From assembly GCA_949752745.1 (NCBI GenBank), contig OX457027.1:76315214-76379213 (forward strand): DNA of 64,000 nucleotides, given 5' to 3'. Positions 20,412 through 30,110 of this stretch are shown one piece after another (position 1 is the first letter of the stretch; each line of letters begins with the position of its first letter). Under the pieces are notes generated by a model. The model was not told the DNA's origin, searched no databases, and was given only the letters and a program-made list of their open reading frames with translations. The position numbers and the translations under genes were made by a program. Source of the stretch: Protula sp. h YS-2021. Lineage: Eukaryota; Annelida; Polychaeta; Sabellida; Serpulidae.

Positions 20412-20443
20412 TAAGCGAATTCAAAGCTTTTGCGAAGTAAAAC
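20412..20443 (-). repeat. DIRS right outer extension
   Basis: These 32 bases are unique to the right end. With 20395-20411 they form the 49-bp block copied in inverted orientation at 12829-12877. They end in AAAAC, shared with the left junction and the target. Confidence 0.9.
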
Positions 20444-20456
20444 GTTTCATTACACC
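20444..20456 (+). mobile_element. TIR element family B, copy 1, right terminus
   Basis: The 13 bases gtttcattacacc complete the family B element that was cut at 12480. In copy 2 the corresponding sequence is continuous (caaaacgtttccttacacc, about 25731-25749). Confidence 0.85.
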
Positions 20457-21267
20457 GGGCCGCATTCGAATCTGGGACCTTCTCAAGATCACTATGTTGT
20501 AATCAGTGTCTACCGAGGATGCATTCTGTAACCTTCCTAATTTATTTTCACAATTTTTACAGGAAAACAAAAACCTATAAGCACATTTTTCGCATGGGTG
20601 AATAAATCATAAAAATTAGAAAACAAACAACGAATGTCTTGTTATTCTCTAAACAACATCTGATTAGTTTCCCTTCCACAACCTATAATAAAAGAGAAAC
20701 AGGTGTTTTTGTACAATAAATCGCCAAAAATATATGACAACGTTCCAACATTTTTATTTACTTAACGGTGTTTTGTGAATTCCGGTCTTGGGGTCTTGAT
20801 GTCTTTAATATCTCTGACCAGAAATGGAAGCCATTTTGAAACTGTGGCGTTTTTACGACAACTGTGATGATAAAAAATCAGATTTTGGTGGCGCGTTGGC
20901 AGTTGGTTCCACAGACGCGTATTGCCGTATTGCAATAGACTCTATCACCGTATTCTGTTCTGGTCATATTCTATCGAAGAAGAAATTCATCACCTGGGGG
21001 AAGGGCAGAACTAATGATGGGATTATCTCCGTTATGTTATTAACATAATTGCAATTAAGTAAGAAACTGCTCCCGTGATTGATCAAGGCACATGCTGTTC
21101 TCATCTGTCATCTCTTAATTGAAATAAATTCACTTCTAGAACTTTGTTATCGCAGTTGTGAACATGTGAACTCATATAAACATAGTTGTCGGAATTTGTC
21201 GGACAACATACCGACAAATACCACATTTTGCAACAATGGCTGCTTTTAGCAATTAATTAAATCTTTG
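20457..21267. other. No gene recognised
   Basis: AT-rich sequence. A 74-codon frame at 20824-21048 has no recognisable domain. Confidence 0.5.
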
Positions 21268-21414
21268 CCCAGTAAACATTCCAACGTCGATTTGACGTTG
21301 CGACGTCAAAACAACCAAACTACAATATTAACTCTGGTTGTATTTTGGCTGTGATTGGTCACAATCATACATCATCGTCTTACGTTGGGTAAGTAACATT
21401 GTTGCAACCAAAAT

Positions 21415-21423
21415 TATTATTAC

Positions 21424-21504
<81 letters not shown>

Positions 21505-21510
21505 CAGTAT
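21415..21510 (+). repeat. (ATT)n then (AGT)n microsatellite
   Basis: About 15 ATT repeats are followed by about 15 AGT repeats. It lies exactly at the 3' border of the LINE remnant and is best explained as its tail. The poly-Ile/Ser/Val open frames in it are artefacts. Confidence 0.9.
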
Positions 21511-21724
21511 TTTGGTCAATTTTTATTGCGTTTTATCTAATTAAAGCTCAAAGCGCATTACAAAAAGTCAAAATATACAAATCACAATCGTATAACATCT
21601 TAATATTACAATAAAATATAACTCAACAAAGGTTGCCTAAAATGAACTTTGAAACAGTTTGACACGGAACTAATACTGTTTAATTTAATACTGATGGGAT
21701 AAACACACACATATTATTGTTTTA

Positions 21725-22050
21725 AAGTTGAATAAAAAGGTGCCTCTTAAGTGCTTGTTTAAAACCAGCTAGAGGGTCATTTGATCTAGCAGAGATAGGA
21801 AGGGCGTTCCATTCACGCGGAGCATAGTTCATAAATGCTCTATAACCATACGAATTCCGAGTTTTGTGCTCTACGAGTAAAAACTATTTTGTGAAAGACG
21901 GATTCTAGTAGGCCTGTAAACAGTTAAGAGATCACTAATATAAACTTGTGCACTCCCATTTAAGGCTTTAAAAACAAAAAGTAAAACTTTATTTCGTTTC
22001 CGTTGGCAAATAGGAAGCCAATGGAGTTCTGACCCATATCTCAAGAATCT
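21725..22050 (-). pseudogene. LINE ORF2 C-terminal remnant
   Basis: The frame reads SELHWLPICQRKRNKVLLFV and FKALNGSAQVYISDLL. After a frame break it reads SYGYRAFMNYAPREWNALP, then FKQALKRHLF. These are the conserved post-RT motifs of CR1/L2-type LINEs (LHWLP..R..YK, LWN.LP, FK..LKTHLF). The RT catalytic domain is absent. Confidence 0.75.
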
Positions 22051-22069
22051 CAATAAACAAGTGAATACA

Positions 22070-22415
22070 CTGATTACTCACAGTAATATCCGTTTCCAAC
22101 AGTTCGAAAGTGCTATGTTGCTGTATTGGTTGAGGCTTAAACGTATGTTCGAACGATAAATGGTCGCGACGCCACCGCCACGTTTGTTTATTGTGGATAA
22201 CACAGGGCAAGGTAGCCATCAGGCACCATTTGCGATAGAAGTGCATGGTCGTCATCATGCCCAAGCCAGGTTTCAGTGATAAAAAGGAGATCTAAGTCGC
22301 GCTCTATAATAGGATCGTTTAAAATGCTTATTTTGTTTTTCACTGACCTTGCATTAATCAGGCCACATTTCAATTTTCCACGTTTAGTATCCAGACAACT
22401 ATCAATATATATCAA
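22070..22415 (-). pseudogene. LINE endonuclease N-terminal remnant
   Basis: The frame reads LKCGLINARSVKNKISILND, then DLDLLFITETWLG. After a shift it reads RGGGVATIYR. These are the first conserved blocks of the apurinic-type endonuclease of non-LTR retrotransposons (NARS..K, ETWL, GGG.A...). The sequence then joins directly to the RT C-terminal remnant near 22070, marking the internal deletion. Frame 22412-22597 upstream may be a further ORF2 leader fragment. Confidence 0.75.
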
Positions 22416-23483
22416 ATTCTTTTTGTTTGCCCATGACAGAAAACAGCTGATTTAGGTCGAGAACTGGGCTTTATTGTTTGTATCCTACATTTGAACCCTT
22501 TGGGGCCACTATGTGTACGCTTTGTTCTTGAAAGACCGAGGTCTCTAATAGACTGGGCCAGGTGTCTATCCAAACGTGTCGTGTCAAACTGATTCAAATG
22601 CTAATCTAATGACCATTAGGTACAAATAGAACACGCAGACAATTGTTCCACTTCACTACACTCAGTATCCTTTTCCATACAGGGACCAAAAATTGCTTTA
22701 AGAATAAAAATGTTATATCCTAAAAAGATATCTAAAACTCAGTAATATCAATCTCTATTGTTTAACTAAGCTATTCACAAAATTTCAGCTCTCAATGTGA
22801 TTGCTATCCAAGTTAAAAACGGCTTTGTTCCAGAATTTTTAACAGGCGGCTACCTATCAGTGCACTGCCTCTTTCGCAACTTTCACCGACGTTTAATCAA
22901 TGTCTTTATCGCAAAGATGAAACTCGACTTTGGATAGACGTTGAAAACCGACGTTTTATAGATGCTGGACTCAAAATCGAAAACCAACCTCTTTTTGTTA
23001 TCGCTCATTGGAAATGGTAGCCATGACAGGTCATTTCAAAATTAGACTAAAACAGGACGTAAAATCTGAGAATTTTGAAGGCGTGCAAAGTTTTTTCCCA
23101 CCTACTTTTGAAAAATATTCATGAAAATTAGCTTCATACGTATTCTGCTTGACCGGATGATCCAGGAATGTGGGTGATTGTTGGGTGACCACACTGTAAT
23201 TGTCAAGATGGCGATTCTAGATAATAATGTCCGGACGTCTATATATCGTCGCTTTTACGACCTCTATACAACATCGTTTTTCCAACGTCTATACAACGCC
23301 GGTAGACAGATGTTGTTTCGAATTCCATTTTCAGCCTTTACACAGAGTCGATTAGACGTTGGATGATCGACGTCTATATAACGTAGGAGGGTAGACGTTG
23401 TTTTGATTCCCATAAACAGCCAAAACCCGACGTTGATACGACGTCGAGTGTGACATCTGTCCAACGTCGCGATGCTTACTTGG

Positions 23484-24724
23484 TAATTATTCCCTATAAT
23501 AATTTAACAGTAGGTCGCGTTTTAGATGTGCAAGCTATACCATGTCGTTTTAAAGAAGAATAAACGCCACAAAAAGGACGCCGTTGACACGTCGGATTTC
23601 TTCCTGAAACGATCTCAAGATGACTAAATTAAAGCCATAAGAATTCCCACTAAATGGCGACGTAATGACATTTCCCAACTACAAACTATCCGCTGGGTTA
23701 GATTGGAGGCCATATTTTAACAGATCAGAGTAAATAGCATTTAAAAAATCACTGGATATAATGGCTTCAAAGCAGAACCACGAACAATTTCAACCCACCG
23801 AGAAAGCAAAAATGGGATTGCCCGTGGTGTTCTGTTTTCACAGAAGCTTTTCTGAAGTTCCGTGAGCACCACAGGCGCGTTACATGTGTTTCCACTCAAT
23901 CGGTCTGTATGAATCTTGATGTAGATTTGAAATGTGATGTCAGACTTGAGAGAATGTCAAGCATTTGCTCTGCACTTTTCTCTTCCTCTGATTCTCTATA
24001 AGCGCATATTCTCTGTCAGTAATATCGAAAATTACAATTTTTTGTCTCAGTTAATTGGAAACCCAGAATCTTTTCTTATGGAGGTAATTTTCTCAAAAAA
24101 ATACACCATTTATCTTCGATGTGATTTTATCCTGGTCCTCGTGGAGTACCTACGCAAAAAACAAATGCACATTTGGGGACAGCCTTTTTGTGACCATCGT
24201 AAGTTCGTGCCTCGTGAATTTCACTGTTACGCTTTCACCTTAGCAAAATGTCTTGTCTTCACAGACGATCTCACAGCTAAAATCGTTATTTAGAAACCCT
24301 TTAGGTCTGAGCAGCTCATCAGTTTATTACACTTTGGGATTGCCAAAATCCCCTAGTGTATTGAATTTGTACGAAAATTTTAGCCGCAGTTGTGGCATGT
24401 TTTTTTTTCTTCGTTTTTTTAGTTTGTCCGTGGAACTAGTCAGAGGCCGTTAGGGCTAGAAAGATGAAATTTGGATACGATAAACTTCAGTCTAGTTGAT
24501 CCTCCTGTATTTGTTTTTAAATTCGCATAATTTTTTAATTAAAAAACGACAAAACAAATTTGCGAAACAGGCGGAAAGGAGCTGAGAGCAGTAGTTTAAA
24601 CTGGCATTGATCACCCAACTCTCAATGAAAGCCATCACAGCATGCGTGTGCAAGTTTAAGTTGGCTGCAGCGTTTGGGTTTTTCCCAATTGCTAAAGAGT
24701 GATTATATTTGGCTCACTGAGAGA
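23484..24724. other. No gene recognised
   Basis: The longest frame, 23934-24293 (119 codons), shows no domain, signal peptide or codon pattern that I recognise, so I do not call it a gene. Otherwise AT-rich sequence. Confidence 0.5.
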
Positions 24725-25203
24725 GGGTGATTACACGCCGCAAAATCCGCATTTTTTAACCATGATCTTAGAGAACGATTGACATCCTTGGCCATTTTTT
24801 CCTACACCCCCTTGGCCATGATCAGTGTCAAAAACCGGAAGTGTGCGATTACCTCGAAACCGTTTGGGCCTAAAAGACGACAGGTAATAGGTATCTCGGT
24901 GACCGTGACCTCCTCGGCAATGGTCAAAGACCATTACCTCAAAAACTGTTAGAGATGGGGCGATTTTGATCTTATTTTTTATCCTTTGGGCCTAAAAGAC
25001 CATATGTAAGAGGTATTTCGGTGATCTTTTCCTCCTCGGCCGTAGTCAAAGTCAGAACCGGAAATTGACCATTACCTCGAAAACGGTTAGAGATACAGCG
25101 ACTTTGAGGCTATTTTCTACCTTTGAGTCTAAAAGACGATAATAGGCGATATATAGGAGGTACCGGGAGTTTCCGAAAAGAAGCTCCCCCATTTAAAAGC
25201 CCT

Positions 25204-25749
25204 GGTGTAATGAAACGTTTTGACCCCCAAACAAATCGACCCCCCCCCCCCGGTCGATATGTTTTAAAACAAACAGACCCCCCGGTCGATTTGTTTTAGG
25301 AAAGCCCGCCATAACAAACAGACCTCCCTTATAATAAAATGACCCCCTCCAAAAAATCATGTTTAAATATAAAATGGAAGTAAAAAAGGTGCGTATGGTT
25401 TTTAAATACTATTTTAAGTATTTTCTACCTCCTGATGTAGAAAATTATTATTCTGAGCCATTGAAATACCGTTATTGAGCTTGGACAGATTTTTTGGTGA
25501 CTGTATGTTAGTGGTGTTGGAAGTGTTTTCGTGTTTGAAAATGTAGATGTTAGTTGCTAAATAAATTGTTATTTATGTATGTAGTTTTTATTTCAATTAA
25601 AGAAAGTAATAAGGTGGCCATATGTGAAAGAAATAAATAAATCAACAAAAAATAAGGGGGTTCAAATATTTCAGGGGGGTCTGTTTGTTTTAAAACAAAT
25701 CGACCGGGGGGGTCGATTTATTTTCGGGGTCAAAACGTTTCCTTACACC
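25204..25749 (+). mobile_element. TIR element family B, copy 2 (uninterrupted)
   Basis: This 546-bp element has inverted ends of about 75 bp: ggtgtaatgaaacgttttga on the left, tcaaaacgtttccttacacc on the right. Inside them are C- and G-runs with GGTCGAT and TGTTTTAAAACA palindromes. It matches copy 1 (11954-12480 plus 20444-20456) in inverted internal orientation, and shows the intact site into which the DIRS element inserted. It lies between 'aaaagccct' and 'ggggctcttattagg'; an empty version of this site appears near 26350-26380. Confidence 0.85.
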
Positions 25750-25847
25750 GGGGCTCTTATTAGGAAACCGTTTTCCAATAGAAGCCCCGGAGCTTCTATT
25801 TAGAGTTAAAATAAGACCTGAAAAAATCGTTTCCTACTAAAAGCCCC

Positions 25848-26205
25848 CTCCTTCCCTGCAAGTCTTTTTAGAACTCGTGTTTACTCGCAACGCAGACACG
25901 GTGCACTTAATCCTTTGATATGATGCAGCCCCTAGACATGTTCTGCGTCGTTGCTTAATCCTGTGCTTCGCACAAGGCGAACGGACACCCCCCTCCTCAC
26001 TGCCACCTTTACTCCGGAGTATTACTGGAAATATAACGGGCTGAGTACTGAAATGGGTGGCGTGATGTTACCCCTCCTTCCATGTAAGTCTTTTTAGAAC
26101 TCGTTTTTACTCGCAATGTAAACACGGTGCACTTAATCCTTTGATGTGAGGCAAACCCCCAGACACGCTCTGCGTCGTTGCTTAATCCTGTGCTTCGTGT
26201 TTTAC
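25848..26205 (+). repeat. Two direct repeats within the TIR element
   Basis: Two copies about 230 bp apart (25848-25980 and 26079-26205) share 'aagtctttttagaactcg', 'acacggtgcacttaatcctt' and 'ctgcgtcgttgcttaatcct'. Noncoding. Confidence 0.7.
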
Positions 26206-26672
26206 ACAGGACACTTTACCAGACTTTTTAGTTACTGTTGCTTTTGTGTGTTTTGTTATTTTTTTGGCGGATATCCGCAGCATGTAGCGCTTTAATAAAA
26301 GACTGATGGTAATTTTTTTCCAATAAAAACTATCAACAGCCCCTCCCCCTTCTAAAAAATAGAAGCCCCGGTGCTCTAATTAGGAAACTGTTTACTAACA
26401 GAAGCCCCGGGGCTTCTATATGGTTCTTAAATGAACGCCTGAAATTGGCTAGTTTCCAAATAGAAGCCCTGGGCTTTTTTCGGAAACCCCCGGTACCGTC
26501 AGCTTGACCTCTTCGGCCATGGTCAAAGCAAAAAAAAACAGAAGTTGACCATTATCTTGAAAGTCTTTAGAAACAGAACGATTTTGAGCTTATTTTCGAC
26601 ACTTTGGGCCTTAAAGACGATATGTAAGAGGTTAAGTGTTCAGAATCGTATTTTTGTGATCCCCAAGTGTAA

Positions 26673-26695
26673 TTTTCGCTACTCGTTAGCGAAAA
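26673..26695 (+). repeat. Terminal hairpin TTTTCGCTA...TAGCGAAAA
   Basis: A perfect 9-bp stem with a short loop (ctcgt). The same hairpin with different loops is at 46917-46939 and 56854-56876, each preceded by 'gtgtaa', so it marks a conserved element end. Confidence 0.75.
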
Positions 26696-26711
26696 TGGTC
26701 TAGTTTAGTTT

Positions 26712-27138
26712 GTTGCTTAATGCGAAAAAAGCTTGGTGTTGAGAAAAATATTATCTTGATATTACAAGGCAACTGTCTGTGACCCACAGCAAGTCAGACA
26801 TTTATTATTTTAACGCAGTTTTTTAGCATTTAGATATTACGAATGTCATGAAACTAATCGCGGAAAAGCCTTACTTGCTTTGAGACAATTGATCAAACAA
26901 TCGAATCGACATCAGCACAGATAAAGCGTTATTACAAGATGGAAACAGATTGTTTTTTTTCTTTCCATTGATCTTTGAGAAAACAATCTGTGATTCAGAG
27001 CGGCTGATCCATCAGATGATGCTCGTAATCTGAACCCCTTAATCTTTTATTGAACAGGAAAAGAAATCGGTGCGCAATCTTCATATTGGATGCTAAAACG
27101 CTAAAGAGATTTGTTAAGGAATGTGCCATTGTCTTCAC
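26712..27138. other. No gene; one small hairpin
   Basis: At 26944-26992 'acagattgtttt' is answered by 'aaaacaatctgt' (perfect 12-bp arms). Nothing else is recognised. Confidence 0.5.
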
Positions 27139-27751
27139 GGGGTACAGAAAAAATGGTAACGGAAATAATGGCAACGGAAAATATGGCAAGTGGAAATAAT
27201 GGCAGCGGAAAAAATGGCAAAGTGAAAAAAGGAAAAAATGGCAATTTTTGCACGTTTCAAAGAAGTTCAGTCGAAAGAAAGAAATCGCCTACCTTGACTA
27301 CTCAGGATCAAAGAAAGTCCAATCGAAACCACCTAATGCCACTTGATGTCAGGGTATTTGGGGTGCAAGCAAAAATGGCAAAACGTAATCCCTGTGTGCG
27401 GCACCGTTAATCCTTTGGATGCTCGGGTGCCAACGTTACAATAGATCTATTTGGGGTGCATCAGGCAAAACTTATTCGCTGTGTGTACAATGCGGTTAAT
27501 CTTTCAGATGTTCGGGTGCCATCACAACAATGCATTTATTAAGGGCGTTGTCTAGAATGAGCAACATGCTCGTGATATTACGCTTAAGAATAAATTTGAC
27601 AATTGTGATAAAATTTTTATTTTGTTATTTTGCCATTTTTTCCGTTTTTTCACTTTGCCATATTTTCCGTTGCCGTTATTTCCACTTGCCATATTTTCCG
27701 TTGCCATTATTTCCGTTGCCATTTTTTCCGTTGCCATTTTTTCCTACACCC
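27139..27751 (+). mobile_element. Foldback-like element with GGAAAAAATGGYAA iterons, copy 1
   Basis: The left arm (27139-27240) is a run of short direct repeats of the type ACGGAAAAAATGGYA. The right arm (about 27610-27751) is the inverted counterpart, ending 'ttcctacaccc'. Each arm is itself a tandem array, as in foldback elements. The middle holds a degenerate pair of repeats containing TTAATC, TCGGGTGCCA and similar words. The open frames in the arms are low-complexity and not genes. Copy 2 is at 33626-34546. Confidence 0.7.
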
Positions 27752-27769
27752 ATCTTCACAGTGGTTTAC

Positions 27770-27965
27770 TGCACACGAATCCATGGTATATAGGCATGCA
27801 CTAATCCATGGCATTTCTAAATCGACGAATCTGTGGTATTTGTGAAAGTATGAATCCTTGTAATTTCTAAATGCACAAATTCGTGGCGCTTTGAATGCAT
27901 GGATCTATGTCATTTTTGGTGCTGATCAATAGCCTTTGTAATGCACGAATCAAGTGGTATTTTGA
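27770..27965 (+). repeat. Degenerate ~30-bp minisatellite
   Basis: About six loose copies of a 'cacgaatccatggtattt...aaat' phrase follow the foldback-like element. Confidence 0.55.
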
Positions 27966-28768
27966 AATCTCAGGTATTTTCTTGTAACATTATTTGCAAG
28001 TCCAACACACGCAGTATATGAGGTTCTGCGGGTCAGAAATTAGCTCGTCCTCAAGTTTTATCCCCAACATAATATACGAATCCGCGACAACTCGCACCTG
28101 GACAAGTGGCACCTAAGTGAAAAAGTGGACCTTTCGCACCTGGAATAGTTATTCTAAAAATTTCAAGGGGGAGAGAGGGTGGGTTGCATGGTGGAATCGC
28201 AAGACTATATCAGACAAAAAATATTTTAAAATTATTGACAATCTTTATCGCTCCCACTGCAAATTGCCTAAAAGGTACAATACAATTTGTTTTGCAACTG
28301 GTCTTACAGCACTTTCTTCGTTTCATTTCAGGCATTTTTGATTCCCAATAAAAATTATCTAAAAATCATTCAAATGACAGTCGCAATTGTTCCTCTTTTA
28401 AGTCAATTTAAAACAAAATAAAACTTAAATACTTTGCTCTGACAGGCGTTGTGGTTGTGGTCGTTTATCAGCTGAGGCTGCAAAAAGTCATTTGTGGTCT
28501 TTACAAATGCTCGTAGCTCGTTTCACGCATCTCCAGTAGATTTCTCCGCTTTTAAAAGTCTTGTTGCTGTAGATAAACCCATTCCAGCATAATTTGGGCT
28601 TTTCACTTTGACTAGGTATAAACGCCATGGTAAAGTTGGAATTGATAATGTATCGGTTAAAGCGCACCCATTATATACTTACCCGCAGGGGTTTGGCTTC
28701 AACCCATTAGAAACTTTTGCTGTGATTTGGAATTCTTCAATCATAAGTAGGTCACTTTCTATTGTTGT
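27966..28768. other. No gene recognised
   Basis: AT-rich sequence with no identified repeat. Near 28090-28120 is a 'cgcacctggacaagt' phrase resembling words near 30356-30410 (tgcgagttgtcc), a possible outer border of a larger inverted structure. Confidence 0.4.
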
Positions 28769-28800
28769 AACAGGTTTTGATTTCTAAGTCAAAACCTGTT
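28769..28800 (+). repeat. Palindrome aacaggttttga...tcaaaacctgtt
   Basis: Perfect 12-bp inverted arms with an 8-bp loop. The CAGGTTTTGA word recurs at 29871, 29943 and in the large palindrome at 30009-30110, so this may be one border of an element of about 1.34 kb. Confidence 0.65.
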
Positions 28801-28831
28801 CGAAATCGAGACTGCAAAAAAATGAAAACCC

Positions 28832-29431
28832 ACAGCAAACAACCGACGTCTTTTTTGGTTGAAAAAAGGTTGTATTTTGGTCGAGACGACTTCACAACCA
28901 TATTCTGACCTATTACCCTAAAACTCGACTTTATTCCGACGTCGAGGCGACATCGGTTTTCTCACGTCATTCCGACGTTGCAAAAACGACCAAAAAGCGA
29001 TGAACATTATTATCGCTGACCGGTAATGGAAGTCATTTTGAAAAAGAGGAAGGAAAAACGTAATTTTCACATGAAAATTTTAGAATTTTGATGGTGCATC
29101 GGTATTTTTCTTCCTAGATTGTAAAAATTTACATGGAAAATGTTTTCGTATGTATTTCACAACAGCAGTTGAATAATTAATTATCTATTAATTATATAAC
29201 TCTAGTCAGTTTCAGATCGGAATCCGACGTCGGTTCCAATTTCATATACAACCTAAAACCGACTTGATTCCGACGTCGGATTTAGGTCGGAATCCGACGT
29301 CATTTTGACGTTGAAAACCCGACGTCGGTTCCATTTCATAAACAACCAAAACCGGTACGTCAGTCCGACGTCGGAAACGTCGGGTCACGACGTATACCCG
29401 ACGTCATTCTGACGTCTTAATGTTTGCTGGG
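28832..29431 (+). mobile_element. MITE family A-like, divergent copy 3
   Basis: The left end cagcaaacaaccgacgtc is answered by the right end gacgtcttaatgtttgctg. Both flanks are dense with CGACGTC words. The middle shares 'ggaaatgg'-like and 'ttttagaattttga' segments with the family A copies at 3229 and 21268. No coding frame. Confidence 0.65.
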
Positions 29432-30008
29432 CCGTTTGATTTTTGATTTTGATTTACACATGCCTCTTTCTCAGACACGAAACGAAATCTTGTATTTTCC
29501 TCACAGTCACTGTTGTCTTCAAAGTTTGGATACTCATTTTCCGTGTCATTTTCAAATACATTTGTGTCGATCAGGTCAAGAGAGCGGTCACTCTCGGGTT
29601 TATCATTTATGCCCTCGGTATCGGTTTGTGACAGAATTTTGTCCAGTGAATCGTCACAATTTACATTTTCTTGATTTGTTTCGATTTGTGATATAAAATG
29701 TCCGTGGAATCAGCACTATCTCTTTGATTTAGAACCTGTGTTAAGTCGCCATAAAAACTGACAAAATCCATAAGCACCATTTCAATATCTTATGTATTAT
29801 AAATTTTGTTGACCGTCTGTTAGAAAAGTCGATGAAAATGATTCTACGTCAACTATTTTTAACGTGAAAGCAGGTTTTGATTTATTTCACACTTATTAAT
29901 TGAATTAGTATGTGTCCAAAGTTTCGCACGCGAACAAAGGGAGGTTTTGACTGACCAAACAAAACTACTTCTTGCTTGGAGAAAGTTCCCTACTAATGAA
30001 TGAAAAAC

Positions 30009-30110
30009 GGTAAATAATTCGAACACAGGTTTTGACTGGATTTTCAAAACCTGCGGGCTTCGCCCTTAGGTTTTGAAAAACCAGTCAAAACCTGGTTCTC
30101 ATTATTTACC
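30009..30110 (+). repeat. 102-bp near-perfect palindrome
   Basis: The two ~50-bp arms (30009-30058 and 30061-30110) agree at most positions. Both read ggtaaataat..., then caggttttgactgg, then ttttcaaaacct inward. The centre is 'cgggcttcgccct'. It could be an element end related to the palindrome at 28769-28800. Confidence 0.75.

Larger units (their letters stand above)
12481..20443 (-). mobile_element. Complete DIRS-type tyrosine-recombinase retrotransposon
   Basis: The element is 7,963 bp with its coding strand on minus. It has identical 165-bp inverted terminal repeats, a perfect 114-bp internal complementary region near its 3' end, and three long overlapping open frames: gag-like, RT/RNase H and tyrosine recombinase. 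Inverted ends plus an internal complementary region define the DIRS clade; the PAT and Ngaro groups have split direct repeats. Such elements are thought to replicate through a circular DNA and integrate by recombinase without long target duplications. Both junctions fall at AAAAC (12476-12480 and 20439-20443), and AAAAC also occurs once in the uninterrupted target. The region is visibly GC-richer than its flanks. With identical ITRs and open frames the copy looks young and possibly active; activity is inference. Confidence 0.95.
21416..22874 (-). mobile_element. Internally deleted LINE (CR1/L2-like) with a microsatellite tail
   Basis: On the minus strand the element reads an endonuclease N-terminus, then abruptly the C-terminal end of a reverse transcriptase, then a short 3' region, then a (CTA)n/(ATA)n run (21415-21505) placed as a LINE 3' tail. 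The central endonuclease, all catalytic RT motifs and most of ORF2 are missing, so the copy cannot move by itself. Its borders are inferred from the interrupted MITE. No clear target duplication was identified. Confidence 0.75.
21268..23483 (+). mobile_element. MITE family A, copy 2, interrupted by a LINE
   Basis: The left end (cccagtaaacattccaacg) and right end (cgcgatgcttacttgg) are imperfect inverted repeats. Subterminal regions are packed with GACGT and AACGTC words. The copy is collinear with 3229-3972 except for about 1.46 kb inserted between 'gttgcaaccaaaa' (ending near 21415) and 'cgcaactttcaccgacg' (starting near 22875). Removing the insert would restore the phrase found uninterrupted in copy 1. 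No coding potential of its own. Confidence 0.75.
25165..26491 (+). mobile_element. TIR element (gggagtttccgaaaa) inserted in the tandem-core element
   Basis: Inverted ends gggagtttccgaaaa (25165-25179) and ttttcggaaaccccc (26477-26491) are flanked on both sides by ggtacc (25159-25164 and 26492-26497). Ggtacc also occurs once at the matching place in uninterrupted core units, so it is a probable 6-bp target duplication. Inside are TAGAAGCCCCGG palindromes, two direct repeats of about 125-135 bp (from 25848 and from 26079), and a nested family B MITE. No coding frame is recognised. Confidence 0.65.
24725..26711 (+). mobile_element. Tandem-core element (TGACCTTGACC type) interrupted by a TIR element
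   Basis: Degenerate units of about 125-150 bp carry the phrases gtgaccttgacctcctcgg, 'catggtcaaag', ccggaagttgaccattacct, aacggttagaga and 'tttgggcctaaaagacgat'. Units lie at 24770-25164 and 26498-26640, on either side of a 1.3-kb insertion. The right end is 'gtgtaattttcgctac' with a hairpin at 26673-26695. The same units and hairpin occur at 56662-56885. This fits a nonautonomous element with tandem core and 3' hairpin, comparable in design to the pearl-like elements. The left end is not defined. Confidence 0.6.

Noticed and set aside
12481..20443. LTR retrotransposon (Ty3 or BEL type)
   Set aside because: There are no direct LTRs, no protease and no DDE integrase. ITRs, an ICR and a tyrosine recombinase point to DIRS.
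21328..21614. Open frames of poly-Leu/Ile/Val/Ser
   Set aside because: They are translations of the (ATT)n/(AGT)n microsatellite.
23934..24293. 119-codon frame as a gene
   Set aside because: No recognisable motif; this length is expected by chance in a 64-kb window.
27111..27804. Asn/Gly/Lys-rich and Phe/Pro-rich frames
   Set aside because: They read through the iteron arms of a foldback-like element.
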